From Mageeibacillus sp. (GTDB lineage Bacteria; Bacillota; Clostridia; Saccharofermentanales; Saccharofermentanaceae), in NCBI GenBank assembly GCA_022484595.1, contig JAKVLB010000001.1:62001-126000 (forward strand): a DNA stretch of 64,000 bases, in the 5' to 3' direction. Below, one piece after another: positions 46,475 through 54,995 of the stretch. The position numbers and the translations under genes were made by a program. A model generated the notes under the pieces. It worked only from the letters and a program-made list of their open reading frames with translations. It did not search any database and was not told the origin of the DNA. Numbering within the stretch: the first letter of the stretch is position 1; every line of letters begins with the position of its first letter.

Positions 46475-47647
46475 TCAGATGCGGGCAACGCCTGTATCAC
46501 GGGCTGCCTGAGCTACAGCAGCAGCTACTGCCTTACCGACTCTCTTATCGAAAGCGTCCGGAAGTATGTATTCAGGGTTAAGCTCTGCGTCTGTAACGAT
46601 TCCGGCAATAGCATTGGCAGCGGCAATCTTCATCGCGTCATTGATATCAGAAGCTCTTACATCCAAAGCACCGCGGAAGATTCCCGGGAATGCGAGAACG
46701 TTGTTAACCTGATTCGGGAAATCACTGCGTCCCGTTGCCATAACAGCAACACCGGCCTTCTTTGCCTCATCAGGAAGAATCTCAGGTACAGGGTTGGCAC
46801 AGGCAAAAACGATAGGGTCCTTAGCCATTGTAGCTACCATCTCAGAAGTCAATACTCCTGGTGCGGATACACCTACAAAAGCGTCTGCGCCCTTGATAAC
46901 ATCAGCGAGTGAGCCTGCTTCCTTGTTAGGATTTGTAATCTCAGCCATCTCCTGCTTTGCGGAATTGAGTCCTTCTCTGCCGTTATATATAGCGCCCTTG
47001 CGGTCGCAAAGAATAACATTCTTAAGTCCTCTGGAGATAAGAAGCTTTGTGATGGCTGTAGCAGCTGCGCCTGCACCGTTTACGACAACCTTTATATCTT
47101 CAATCTTCTTTCCGACTATCTTAAGTGCATTTGTCATACCTGCAAGAGTAATGACTGCCGTACCATGCTGGTCGTCATGGAAAACCGGAATATCGCATCT
47201 TTCCTTAAGCTTCTTCTCTATCTCAAAACATCTCGGAGCCGAGATATCCTCGAGGTTTACACCGCCGAAAGAACCTGCAAGAAGCGCAACCGTATTGACA
47301 ATCTCATCAACATCCTTTGAACGGATGCAAAGAGGGAATGCGTCTACGTCACCGAACGCCTTAAAGAGCGCACACTTTCCTTCCATTACCGGCATACCTG
47401 CCTCCGGTCCGATATCACCGAGACCAAGAACAGCTGTACCATCTGTGACAACAGCTACAAGATTATGTCTTCTTGTATACTTGTAAGACAAATCGACGTC
47501 CTTCTGAATCTCAAGACAAGGTGCAGCAACACCAGGTGTATAAGCTATTGCGAGCTCCTCTTTGGTTCCTACAGGAGCCTTTGCGATTACCTCAATCTTT
47601 CCTGCCCATTCGGCATGTTTGGCAATTGCCTTCTCATCGTTTGTCAT
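46475..47647 (-). CDS. NAD(P)-dependent malic enzyme
   Basis: Oxidative decarboxylation of malate to pyruvate and CO2. The 390-aa short type lacks the phosphotransacetylase domain of MaeB. Seen: AYTPGVAAPCLEI, VVTDGTAVLGLGDIG, the catalytic region MEGKCALFKAFGDVDAFP, DDQHGTAVITLAG, and the Rossmann motif VVNGAGAAATAI. Sequence outside the motifs does not settle NAD versus NADP preference. GGAGG lies 8 nt before the ATG and it has its own promoter. Confidence 0.94.
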   Translation of the reverse strand: MTNDEKAIAKHAEWAGKIEVIAKAPVGTKEELAIAYTPGVAAPCLEIQKDVDLSYKYTRRHNLVAVVTDGTAVLGLGDIGPEAGMPVMEGKCALFKAFGDVDAFPLCIRSKDVDEIVNTVALLAGSFGGVNLEDISAPRCFEIEKKLKERCDIPVFHDDQHGTAVITLAGMTNALKIVGKKIEDIKVVVNGAGAAATAITKLLISRGLKNVILCDRKGAIYNGREGLNSAKQEMAEITNPNKEAGSLADVIKGADAFVGVSAPGVLTSEMVATMAKDPIVFACANPVPEILPDEAKKAGVAVMATGRSDFPNQVNNVLAFPGIFRGALDVRASDINDAMKIAAANAIAGIVTDAELNPEYILPDAFDKRVGKAVAAAVAQAARDTGVARI

Positions 47648-47682
47648 ATTTGACTACCTCCATAGTAATAAAGTACGTTAGT

Positions 47683-47711
47683 ATAATAATTAATTGAACC
47701 GCAAATTACAA
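47683..47711 (-). promoter_or_regulatory. Promoter of malic enzyme gene
   Basis: Minus strand -35 TTGTAA (47706-47711), 17-bp spacer, -10 TATTAT (47683-47688). TATACT two to three bases downstream is an alternative -10. Confidence 0.5.
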
Positions 47712-47732
47712 CTGACATATTAAGAAGAAAAG

Positions 47733-48617
47733 TTACTCTTCTTTGCCATCTTCACTGTCGTTATCGTCATCTTCATTTATTATCAATCTGCTGTTTGGTT
47801 TCAAAGGTCCGTTTTTGAAAACGCGAAAAAGCGGTCTTTCCCTCATAGCGCAGTAGGCTATACCGGCAAGTCTTGCAATGGCAAGAGCTGTCCAAACATC
47901 AACAGCACTTTTCGCAATATAATAGCTGGTCACGGACACACTGTAAAGAAGTGTCACAAGGCTGTCAGACAGCAGATAGACCAGAAAAATCAGACACAGG
48001 GAACGCCATTGAGCAAAATAGTAGCCGCGGACGTGATTGATTGTATACGGAAACGAAGCGAAAAAGCCATTATCTCCCGACAGATAAGCCGCCGGCAGTA
48101 CGGAAAGAAAAGGAATCGCAAGTAAAGCCACGAACAGAAGCCAGACCGATATGGTCAGGAGCGGTAATGCAAGTATTACGCAGACGGCACAGATTACAAA
48201 CAATCTAAGAATGAGTCTGGGAATACTTATTGCAGCATCAGCTGCGGAATCCGGAGATTTCTTACCGCCCGATATCACCGCAGTCGTGCCTGATCGTCTT
48301 TCTCTGATAAACATTCCCGTATATAACAAAGAACCCGTAAAAATTAGAAATTCTGACGCAACAGAAGTCAGAACATAGATTTTATTGCCTGCCGTCAGAG
48401 GAATGTTCACAAACATACTCATACTGTATCCGTTCTGCGACGCAGCGGTATACAGACTGTCAAGCCAGCCCTCGAAAGCCGAAAAATCAGTATCTGCGTA
48501 CGGATTGAACTGAACCGCTGCCGCAGCCACTATAAGCACAAGGAAAATTACCCTTGCACCCCATCTTTTTCCAAGATTATCAATATCAAAAATCTGTTTA
48601 ACAGCATTCAGAAACAT
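47733..48617 (-). CDS. Unknown polytopic membrane protein
   Basis: Not recognised. About 294 aa with roughly six hydrophobic segments: one near the N-terminus (ARVIFLVLIVAAAAVQF), one around 75-95 (VASEFLIFTGSLLYTGMFI), a pair around 130-175 (LILRLFVICAVCVILALPL then LLFVALLAIPFLSVLPAAY) and two toward the C-terminus. The tail is strongly acidic (INEDDDNDSEDGKEE). The start at 48617 (MFLNAV) has GAGGTG 6 nt upstream; ATGs at 48620 and 48635 are alternatives. It is divergent from glutamine synthetase. The general layout recalls small permease-like DUF proteins, but I cannot name a family. Confidence 0.75.
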   Translation of the reverse strand: MFLNAVKQIFDIDNLGKRWGARVIFLVLIVAAAAVQFNPYADTDFSAFEGWLDSLYTAASQNGYSMSMFVNIPLTAGNKIYVLTSVASEFLIFTGSLLYTGMFIRERRSGTTAVISGGKKSPDSAADAAISIPRLILRLFVICAVCVILALPLLTISVWLLFVALLAIPFLSVLPAAYLSGDNGFFASFPYTINHVRGYYFAQWRSLCLIFLVYLLSDSLVTLLYSVSVTSYYIAKSAVDVWTALAIARLAGIAYCAMRERPLFRVFKNGPLKPNSRLIINEDDDNDSEDGKEE

Positions 48618-48754
48618 CATTTGCACCTCGCCCATGTAGCTATATTATAATAAAGTATTGTTTGATCAAAGGCAAATTCAAGGCAAAATTTCCTGTTTAT
48701 GCTATTTGATAGTGTGATAGAATTCATCTATATTAAACAAGGACGGCAAAACCT

Positions 48755-50665
48755 ATGAAAGATTTTCACGTTATACCGGAGCTTTTATGCGTAATTCCGG
48801 TTGAGAAGCACTCGGCTGCTGACATTAAGAACATACTTTATGCTCATCCCGAGATTAAATTCGTTTCACTTGCGGCAGTAGACCTTATGGGAAATGATAC
48901 TGACGAGAAGATTCCGATCTCAGACTTTAATGACAACCTTGAGAACTATCTCGCAGGTCATGCTGTGCAGACAGACGGTTCATCAGTTGTACTTCCCGGA
49001 ATCGCGACGCTTAATGACGGCAAGGTGGATCTCATTCCTGATCCGAATGTTATCTGGTATATTGATTACAACTACGAACATATAGATCCGAATACTAATC
49101 TCCCTGTAGGAACACTGCGTATTCCTTCATTTCTCAGGCACAACGATGATTATGTCTGTTCCCGCTCCGTACTTAAGAAGAGTGCCGATTATTTTGAGAC
49201 CCATATCAAAGAAATCTTCAAAAATAATCCGCAGTATTGTGAAGAGTACGGTTTCAGACCTGAGGATCTCTCAAAAATTACACTTATCACCGCCACCGAA
49301 CTGGAGTTCTGGGTCAACTCACCTGACGAGGTAATAAGCACAGAACAGCTCTCAATATCGCAGGAGCTCAAGGAATCATACTGGAAGCGTACCAAGGGCG
49401 TAGTCAGGACTGCTTTGGAACAGGTCATAATGGTTCTTGAACAGTACGGCTTCAATCCTGAAATGGGTCATAAGGAAGTAGGCGGAGTAAAAGCATCACT
49501 GACTTCTTCAGGCGAATTTCATTTCATCATGGAACAGCTTGAGGTGGACTGGAAGTATTCGGACGCACTTCAGGGTGCAGACTATGAACTCATCGCGAGA
49601 ATTCTTATTAAAGAGATATTCAGACTTCACGGTCTTGACGTAAGCTTTGACGCAAAGCCTCTGCAGGGTGTCGCAGGATCAGGTGAACATACTCATGTTA
49701 ATGCGGTGGCATATTTAAAGGACGGAACAAAAATCAACCTTTTCGCACCCGAAGACATGAAGAAGGATTTTCTGAGCAAATTCGGCTGGGGGTGCCTGTT
49801 CGGAATTCTCAAGCACTACGATATTATCAATCCGTTCGTATCTGCGACAACTGATGCCTTTGAACGGCTTACTCCGGGATTTGAAGCACCTACGCACTGT
49901 GTCGCATCAATCGGCAAGGATGTACAGACTCCTTCACGCAACCGCTCTGTACTGCTTGGTCTCGTGCGCTCTGAAGACAGCAGCTACGCTACAAGATTTG
50001 AACTTCGCGCGCCGAATCCGCACACAAACACATATCTGTGTCTGGCAGCCATCTATCAGTCAATGCTTGACGGTACAGACTACGCTCTGGCCTCCGGCAA
50101 AGACTCAAGACAGCTTGAACAGGAATTTACAAAGCCTTACGGAACGCCGGGTGATTATCTCATGACTGACAGACTGTACCGCTGTGAGCAGGATATTTTC
50201 GAGGATATGGATTCAAACGAGCGAGACAGATTGTTCGGTACTCCGGCTTCAAACGTCTACACCTCCATAAGCAAGCTTAACTCAAGCCCGGATGCCGATG
50301 CAATTCTCTGTAAAGGCAACGTCTTCAACCGACAGATTCTCGATTCGTACTATATGGCGATGCTCGGACGCTGGGAGATGGAACTTCTCGAAAAGATTAT
50401 TCCTGCCAACCTCTCGTCAATCAGATCTGTTATTCGAAGAGACAACGGTTCGAACTCTTATGACGATAAACTCTGGGCAGATATTTCAGCTCTCAAAACC
50501 AAGCTTGCAAAAGATTCTGATACTGAAGAATCAGTATTTACCGGAATCAAGAAATCGATTGCTGCTAAGAACTGGGAGAAAACTACAGAATATCAGCTCG
50601 AGATGAAGGCCATAATCAGGGAACTGCACGAGAAATACAAGGAATACTGCGATAATCAGGTCTGA
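48755..50665 (+). CDS. glnA: Glutamine synthetase (long form)
   Basis: ATP-dependent amidation of glutamate, the main ammonia assimilation step. The catalytic domain is recognisable from ATELEFWV (about residue 178), EMGHKEVGG, GSGEHTHVNAVAY (about 307) and SRNRSVLLGLVR (about 394), with RFELRAPNPHTNTYLCLAA carrying the Arg and Glu of the active site. At 636 aa it exceeds GSI (about 440-470); the extra ~180 residues are a C-terminal helical extension after YTSISKL. The GSIII N-terminal signature is absent. It is one of few plus-strand genes and has a possible promoter TTTATG-16-TAGAAT at about 48692-48719. Confidence 0.9.
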   Translation: MKDFHVIPELLCVIPVEKHSAADIKNILYAHPEIKFVSLAAVDLMGNDTDEKIPISDFNDNLENYLAGHAVQTDGSSVVLPGIATLNDGKVDLIPDPNVIWYIDYNYEHIDPNTNLPVGTLRIPSFLRHNDDYVCSRSVLKKSADYFETHIKEIFKNNPQYCEEYGFRPEDLSKITLITATELEFWVNSPDEVISTEQLSISQELKESYWKRTKGVVRTALEQVIMVLEQYGFNPEMGHKEVGGVKASLTSSGEFHFIMEQLEVDWKYSDALQGADYELIARILIKEIFRLHGLDVSFDAKPLQGVAGSGEHTHVNAVAYLKDGTKINLFAPEDMKKDFLSKFGWGCLFGILKHYDIINPFVSATTDAFERLTPGFEAPTHCVASIGKDVQTPSRNRSVLLGLVRSEDSSYATRFELRAPNPHTNTYLCLAAIYQSMLDGTDYALASGKDSRQLEQEFTKPYGTPGDYLMTDRLYRCEQDIFEDMDSNERDRLFGTPASNVYTSISKLNSSPDADAILCKGNVFNRQILDSYYMAMLGRWEMELLEKIIPANLSSIRSVIRRDNGSNSYDDKLWADISALKTKLAKDSDTEESVFTGIKKSIAAKNWEKTTEYQLEMKAIIRELHEKYKEYCDNQV

Positions 50666-50721
50666 TACCTGAATTGTCAACGGTGCTGTCGCATTTCTCA
50701 GTACTTTAATCCAATGACATC

Positions 50722-50757
50722 AAAAACCCCGGACGCCTGATGACATCCGGGGTTTAT
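50722..50757. terminator. Bidirectional terminator between glnA and the acyl-CoA synthetase gene
   Basis: AACCCCGGA pairs with TCCGGGGTT across a 12-nt loop. Toward the minus strand it runs into five T residues; toward the plus strand it continues as TTTATCTTT. It lies midway between two convergent genes. Confidence 0.85.
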
Positions 50758-50789
50758 CTTTGCACGATACTTTTAGTCTATTGCATGAA

Positions 50790-53078
50790 TCAGAGCTTGT
50801 TTCTCTGGATTTTTCCGCTCGTTGTCTTTGGAAGATCCTTGCAGAACACGACTTTGCGCGGGTACTTATACGGTGCGGTCTTCTCCTTTACGTAATTCTG
50901 TATCTCCTTTACAAGCTCATCACTCTCAGCAGTGCCTGGAACCAGTACAATTGACGCTTTTACAATCTGACCTCTTACAGGATCCGGAGCTGCTGACACA
51001 CCGCACTCAAGGACGTAAGGCAGTTCCATGATGACGCTCTCTATCTCAAAAGGTCCGATACGGTAGCCGGACGATTTTATGACATCGTCAACACGGCCGA
51101 CATACCAGTAGAAACCGTCTTCATCACGCCATGCAGTGTCGCCTGTGTGATAGTAACCGTCGTGCCAGACCTCTGCCGTCTTCACGGGATCGTTGTAGTA
51201 ACCGGTAAACAGACCGCAAGGAGCTCCGTTGCTGACATTGATTACTATTTCACCTGTCTCGCCTACCGGAACAGATTTGCCTTCACTGTCAATAATGTCA
51301 ACGTCATAGATAGGCGCCGGCTTACCCATTGAACCTATCTTATGTGAAGCACCGACCATATTTCCGATGATCATTGTGCTCTCTGTCTGACCGAAACCTT
51401 CAAGAATCTTCAGACCCGTTGCCTTTTCAAACTGACGGTAAACCTCAGGATTCAAAGCCTCACCGGCAGTGGTCATATGCTGAACCGAGGATAAATCATA
51501 CTGTGATATATCCTGCTTTATCATCATTCTGAGCATTGTCGGCGGAGCGCAGAACGTTGTGATGTGATACTTTGCAAACATAGGAAGTATGTCTGCCGCA
51601 TCGAAACGGTCGAAATCATAAACGAAAGTAGCCGCCTCGCAAAGCCACTGACCGTAAAGCTTACCCCACATAGCCTTTGCCCAGCCCGTATCTGAGATTG
51701 TCAGATGCAGTCCGTCAGGATCAACATTGTGCCAGTACTTTGCCGTATGGAAATGTCCGAGAGCATATTTATAGTTATGAGCAGCAATCTTTGGATATCC
51801 CGATGTTCCGGACGTAAAGAACATAAGCATAAGATCGTCTCCGCCGGGTGCGTCTTCTGTACGCTCATACTTGGTGCTGTACAGCGTATACTCGTCATCA
51901 AAATTTCTCCAGCCTTTTCGATCGCCGTTGACAATAATTCTGTTAATTACCTGAGGATTGTCGGCAAGTGCTCTTTCCGCATGATCAGCAGTCTCGCCAT
52001 CAGCAGTACAGATGATCGTACTGACGCCGGCTGACTTGAAACGATAATCAAAATCATGTTCCTGAAGCTGATTTGTCGCCGGGATTGCTATAGCACCGAG
52101 TTTATTAAGTCCGAGCATAGCGAACCAGAACTGATAATGTCTCTTGAGAACAAGCATTACCCTGTCCCCTTTCTTAATTCCGAGTGACTTGAAATAGTTG
52201 GCGCAACGGTTGGAATTCTTCTTCATATCCTCGAAAGTAAGATATCTCTCAGTCTTGTCGCGCGATATATGAAGCATGGCAAGCTTATTCGGTTCTCTGT
52301 CCGCCAGAGCATCAACAAGATCAAACGCAAAGTTGAAATGCTCAGTATTCTTGAAGGTAATCTTCAGCGGGGTTCCCTTCTCATTCTCCACTACATCAAT
52401 GTACTTCTCGTATATTCTTGTTTTCTTCTCTCTTGTGAACACCTTGTCGTCACTAATCTCAGGCATCGGTTTCAGCTCAGGGATAGGCTCTCCTGAAGGA
52501 TTGAGAACCAGTGCATAGAAAATGCAGTCCTTGCCGTTGACAGCCATCATGCCGTGAGGCTTGTCGCTGCTGTAATACACACAGTCACCGGGGCCAAGGA
52601 TTGCCTTATGATCACCCACCTGAACCAGAAGATTGCCCTCAATAACCAGATCACATTCCTGACCGTCATGAGTCGTAAGCTCAATGTCCCTGGTCTGAGC
52701 TTCTGCCCTGAACTTGCTCTTTACATACAAAGGCTCACATATTCTGTTCTTAAAAGCATATGCCATATTGAAATATGTCATTCCGTGGGCATTGCCTATC
52801 TCCTGACCTTCACCCGCCCTGGTAACCGAGAAAGAATCAAGCGTCGGGCTGGCGCCTTCAATAATATCTGTGACGTTAACATTAAGTGCCAGAGCACATC
52901 TGTAAATAAACGCGAAATTAAGATCAGATTCACCTTCCTCGCATTTAAGATACTCATTCTCGGATACGGCGGTCTTCTGAGCCATCTGAGCGACGGTCAT
53001 GCCCTCGATCTCGCGAAGCTCACGGATACGTCCTGCCATTTCTTTGATCTTCTGACCAAGTTCTGCAAACTCTTCCAT
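50790..53078 (-). CDS. XRE-cupin-acyl-CoA synthetase fusion
   Basis: 762 aa with three parts. Residues ~9-70 are an XRE-type helix-turn-helix (RIRELREIEGMTVAQMAQ...ALALNVNVTDII). Residues ~75-185 are a cupin barrel (GNLLVQVGDHKAILGPGDCV). The rest is an AMP-forming acyl-CoA synthetase: P-loop FFTSGTSGYPKIAAHN, EGFGQTES, YHTGDTAWRDEDGFYWYVGR and C-terminal Lys in TTSGKIQRNKL. It resembles medium-chain acyl-CoA synthetases, some of which favour branched short acids. The start at 53078 has AGGAG upstream; 22 codons of upstream frame overlap the T-box. The HTH could make it a DNA-binding trigger enzyme. Controlled by a T-box whose specifier reads GTA (Val). Confidence 0.9.
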   Translation of the reverse strand: MEEFAELGQKIKEMAGRIRELREIEGMTVAQMAQKTAVSENEYLKCEEGESDLNFAFIYRCALALNVNVTDIIEGASPTLDSFSVTRAGEGQEIGNAHGMTYFNMAYAFKNRICEPLYVKSKFRAEAQTRDIELTTHDGQECDLVIEGNLLVQVGDHKAILGPGDCVYYSSDKPHGMMAVNGKDCIFYALVLNPSGEPIPELKPMPEISDDKVFTREKKTRIYEKYIDVVENEKGTPLKITFKNTEHFNFAFDLVDALADREPNKLAMLHISRDKTERYLTFEDMKKNSNRCANYFKSLGIKKGDRVMLVLKRHYQFWFAMLGLNKLGAIAIPATNQLQEHDFDYRFKSAGVSTIICTADGETADHAERALADNPQVINRIIVNGDRKGWRNFDDEYTLYSTKYERTEDAPGGDDLMLMFFTSGTSGYPKIAAHNYKYALGHFHTAKYWHNVDPDGLHLTISDTGWAKAMWGKLYGQWLCEAATFVYDFDRFDAADILPMFAKYHITTFCAPPTMLRMMIKQDISQYDLSSVQHMTTAGEALNPEVYRQFEKATGLKILEGFGQTESTMIIGNMVGASHKIGSMGKPAPIYDVDIIDSEGKSVPVGETGEIVINVSNGAPCGLFTGYYNDPVKTAEVWHDGYYHTGDTAWRDEDGFYWYVGRVDDVIKSSGYRIGPFEIESVIMELPYVLECGVSAAPDPVRGQIVKASIVLVPGTAESDELVKEIQNYVKEKTAPYKYPRKVVFCKDLPKTTSGKIQRNKL

Positions 53079-53101
53079 ATCTGTTCTCCTTTTCCGGGGA
53101 C

Positions 53102-53369
53102 AAAAAAACTCGCCCCAAAGTATATAACTTTGAGACGAGCGCAAATAAACTTATACACCCGCGGTACCACTCAAATTGCGGAAATCCGCCACTCTCGGAA
53201 TCAAACAATTCCTATGCTTCTGACGCGGCAATTACGGGAAAGTTCTACTTGCACTGCTGCTTTCTTCCTTCCGGCTCAGAAGCTACAAAAACATCTATCG
53301 TGAATCTGACTCGCACCAACCGTCATCTCTCTGTATTCCGTAACGATGTCAACTCTTCGTCAACGCCTT
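53102..53369 (-). promoter_or_regulatory. T-box leader of the acyl-CoA synthetase gene (predicted tRNA-Val)
   Basis: Minus strand: stem I with CAGAGAGATGACGG and GGTTGGTGCGAG; T-box motif GAGTGGTACCGCGGGTG (about 53155-53171); terminator CTCGTCTCAAAGT/ACTTTGGGGCGAG followed by seven T (53102-53139). Aligning with the leuA T-box, both have 23 nt between GCGAG and the specifier and six between the specifier and GAGCC; this gives GTA (Val) at 53284-53286. The specifier assignment rests on that alignment. It explains most of the 340 bases between this gene and purM. Confidence 0.93.
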
Positions 53370-53375
53370 TGACTT

Positions 53376-53403
53376 AATATAGCACACGAAAATTAATTTT
53401 CAA
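53376..53403 (-). promoter_or_regulatory. Promoter of the second T-box transcript
   Basis: Minus strand -35 TTGAAA (53398-53403), 16-bp spacer, -10 TATATT (53376-53381), just after the purM stop. Confidence 0.65.
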
Positions 53404-53416
53404 TGCTTTTTTTCAA

Positions 53417-54589
53417 TTACTTGTATTCAAATTCCTCGCCGCCGTATCTGATGATAACTTCGTTATTGTCAGAAGGTGCCTTCTCGACATGTCCTACCAC
53501 CTTTGCTTCAATATTGAAGCTGTTGGCGATTGCAACAATACTCGGAGCAGCTTCAGCATCGCAATAGAATTCTATTCTGTGTCCGCAGTTGAAGACCTGG
53601 AACATTTCCTTCATCGGTATCTCGCCGGACTCAAAAATTGCCTTGAATATCGGCGGAAGCTCGAAAAGGTTGTCCTTGACATAACGTACTCCGGAACCGA
53701 AGTCTCTGCATTTTGCCTGTCCGCCGCCCGTGCAGTGAATTATTCCGTAAACTGAACTCCTGTGCTTTTCGAGAACTTCGCTTATAACAGGCAGGAACGT
53801 TCTCGTCGGAGACAGAATCGCCTCTCCGACAGACAAATCTGTTTCCGGCAGTTTATCAGTCAGTCTGAATCTACCGCAGTATGCCTTATCCTCACCAAGA
53901 GTCTCGGAGAACGATTCTTTGTAATTCTCATAGTAATATTTGGAAAGAAGCATATGTCTTGCCGCGGTAAGACCGTTGGAGGATATTCCTGAATTATAGG
54001 CCGTCTCGTAGGTAGCCTGACCTGATGATGCCAATCCGACGATTACGTTGCCCGGCCTGATGTTTGCGGCATTAACTATGTCAGAGCGCTTTGCTCTCGC
54101 TACAAGAGTCGAATCAACGATAAGTGTACGTACGAGATCACCTACATCGGCAGTCTCTCCGCCGCACATTCTGATATCAATACCGAGATTAGAAAGCCGG
54201 GCGATGATATCATCATAGCCTTCGATTACCTGAGCTATTGCCCTGCCGTCGACTCGATGTGCGTTGCGGCCGATGGTATTTGACAATGAAAGATTCCTTA
54301 CAACGCCTGCGCAGGCAAGATCGTCTGTATTCATCACAAGAGAATCCTGGGCCAGACCTTTGAACCACTCATAACTTCCTGTTTCCTTGTACATAAGGTA
54401 CGCAACAGAAGATTTGGTTCCGGCACCGTCCGCGTGAATTGCGGTACAGTAGTTCTCATCTCCGGCGATATCTTCTATAAGCTTGCAGAAAGCACCGGGA
54501 AATACACCCTTCGACTGATTTCTGACTGCGGCCTTGACATCATCCTTAGTAGGAGACACTCCTCTGCTCAAATACGATTCGGCTGACAT
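53417..54589 (-). CDS. purM: Phosphoribosylformylglycinamidine cyclo-ligase (AIR synthetase), PurM family
   Basis: Fifth step of purine synthesis, closing FGAM to AIR with ATP. Seen: ADGAGTKSSVAYLMYKETG, MNTDDLACAG, GGETADVGDLVRT, GLASSGQATYE and the late IHCTGGGQAKC and FNCGHRIEFY. At 390 aa it is longer than the ~345-aa Firmicute PurM, and from memory its sequence resembles the Bacteroidetes version (HADGAGTKSSLAY, NIRPGDVIVGLAS). The ATG at 54589 has GGAGG 8 nt upstream. It stands alone, away from other pur genes, next to rnpB. Confidence 0.88.
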   Translation of the reverse strand: MSAESYLSRGVSPTKDDVKAAVRNQSKGVFPGAFCKLIEDIAGDENYCTAIHADGAGTKSSVAYLMYKETGSYEWFKGLAQDSLVMNTDDLACAGVVRNLSLSNTIGRNAHRVDGRAIAQVIEGYDDIIARLSNLGIDIRMCGGETADVGDLVRTLIVDSTLVARAKRSDIVNAANIRPGNVIVGLASSGQATYETAYNSGISSNGLTAARHMLLSKYYYENYKESFSETLGEDKAYCGRFRLTDKLPETDLSVGEAILSPTRTFLPVISEVLEKHRSSVYGIIHCTGGGQAKCRDFGSGVRYVKDNLFELPPIFKAIFESGEIPMKEMFQVFNCGHRIEFYCDAEAAPSIVAIANSFNIEAKVVGHVEKAPSDNNEVIIRYGGEEFEYK

Positions 54590-54613
54590 TATCCGATCCT
54601 CCAATTAATTAAA

Positions 54614-54972
54614 ATGTTTTCCGTAGCAGCCCGGTAAGCCGGGTTCTGTATATGACAATCATCTATCTACAACTGGCATCTCTGCCAGTCTCAAGCCGTC
54701 TCCTTAGGCCCGCGGACCACGGTATGCCTATCCTCGACGTTGCTCCGGGTGGGGTTTACAGGGCCGGTGCGTCTCCGCATCGCCGGTGAGCTCTTGCCTC
54801 GCCTTTTCATCCTTACCCAATTAAGGGCGGTTTTCTTTTCTGTTGCACTTTCCTTAAAGTTACCTTCACCGGGAACTGCCCGGCACCCTGTCCTGTGGAG
54901 CCCGGACTTTCCTCATGCACCAGGCTTTGGCCAAACGGTACCCGCGATTGTCTCGAACTGCTCGAAAAACAT
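54614..54972 (-). ncRNA. rnpB: RNase P RNA
   Basis: Catalytic RNA that matures tRNA 5' ends. The 5' part has the hallmark GAGGAAAGTCCGGGCTCC and the 3' part has ACAGAACCCGGCTTAC. The ends ATGTTTTtcGAGCAG and CTGCTacggAAAACAT pair to form P1, which sets the boundaries. A -10 TATAAT at 54977-54982 fits a start near 54972; the -35 is weak. No intrinsic terminator is visible before purM, so the 3' end may come from processing. Confidence 0.95.
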
Positions 54973-54995
54973 AATAATTATAAATTTAAACACTC

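Noticed and set aside
46794-47486. 230-aa open frame on the plus strand opposite the malic enzyme gene
   Set aside because: It is fully antisense to a gene with clear catalytic motifs, has no ribosome site and has no recognisable protein features; the same holds for the other long antisense frames over pnp, smc, rimO and hppA.
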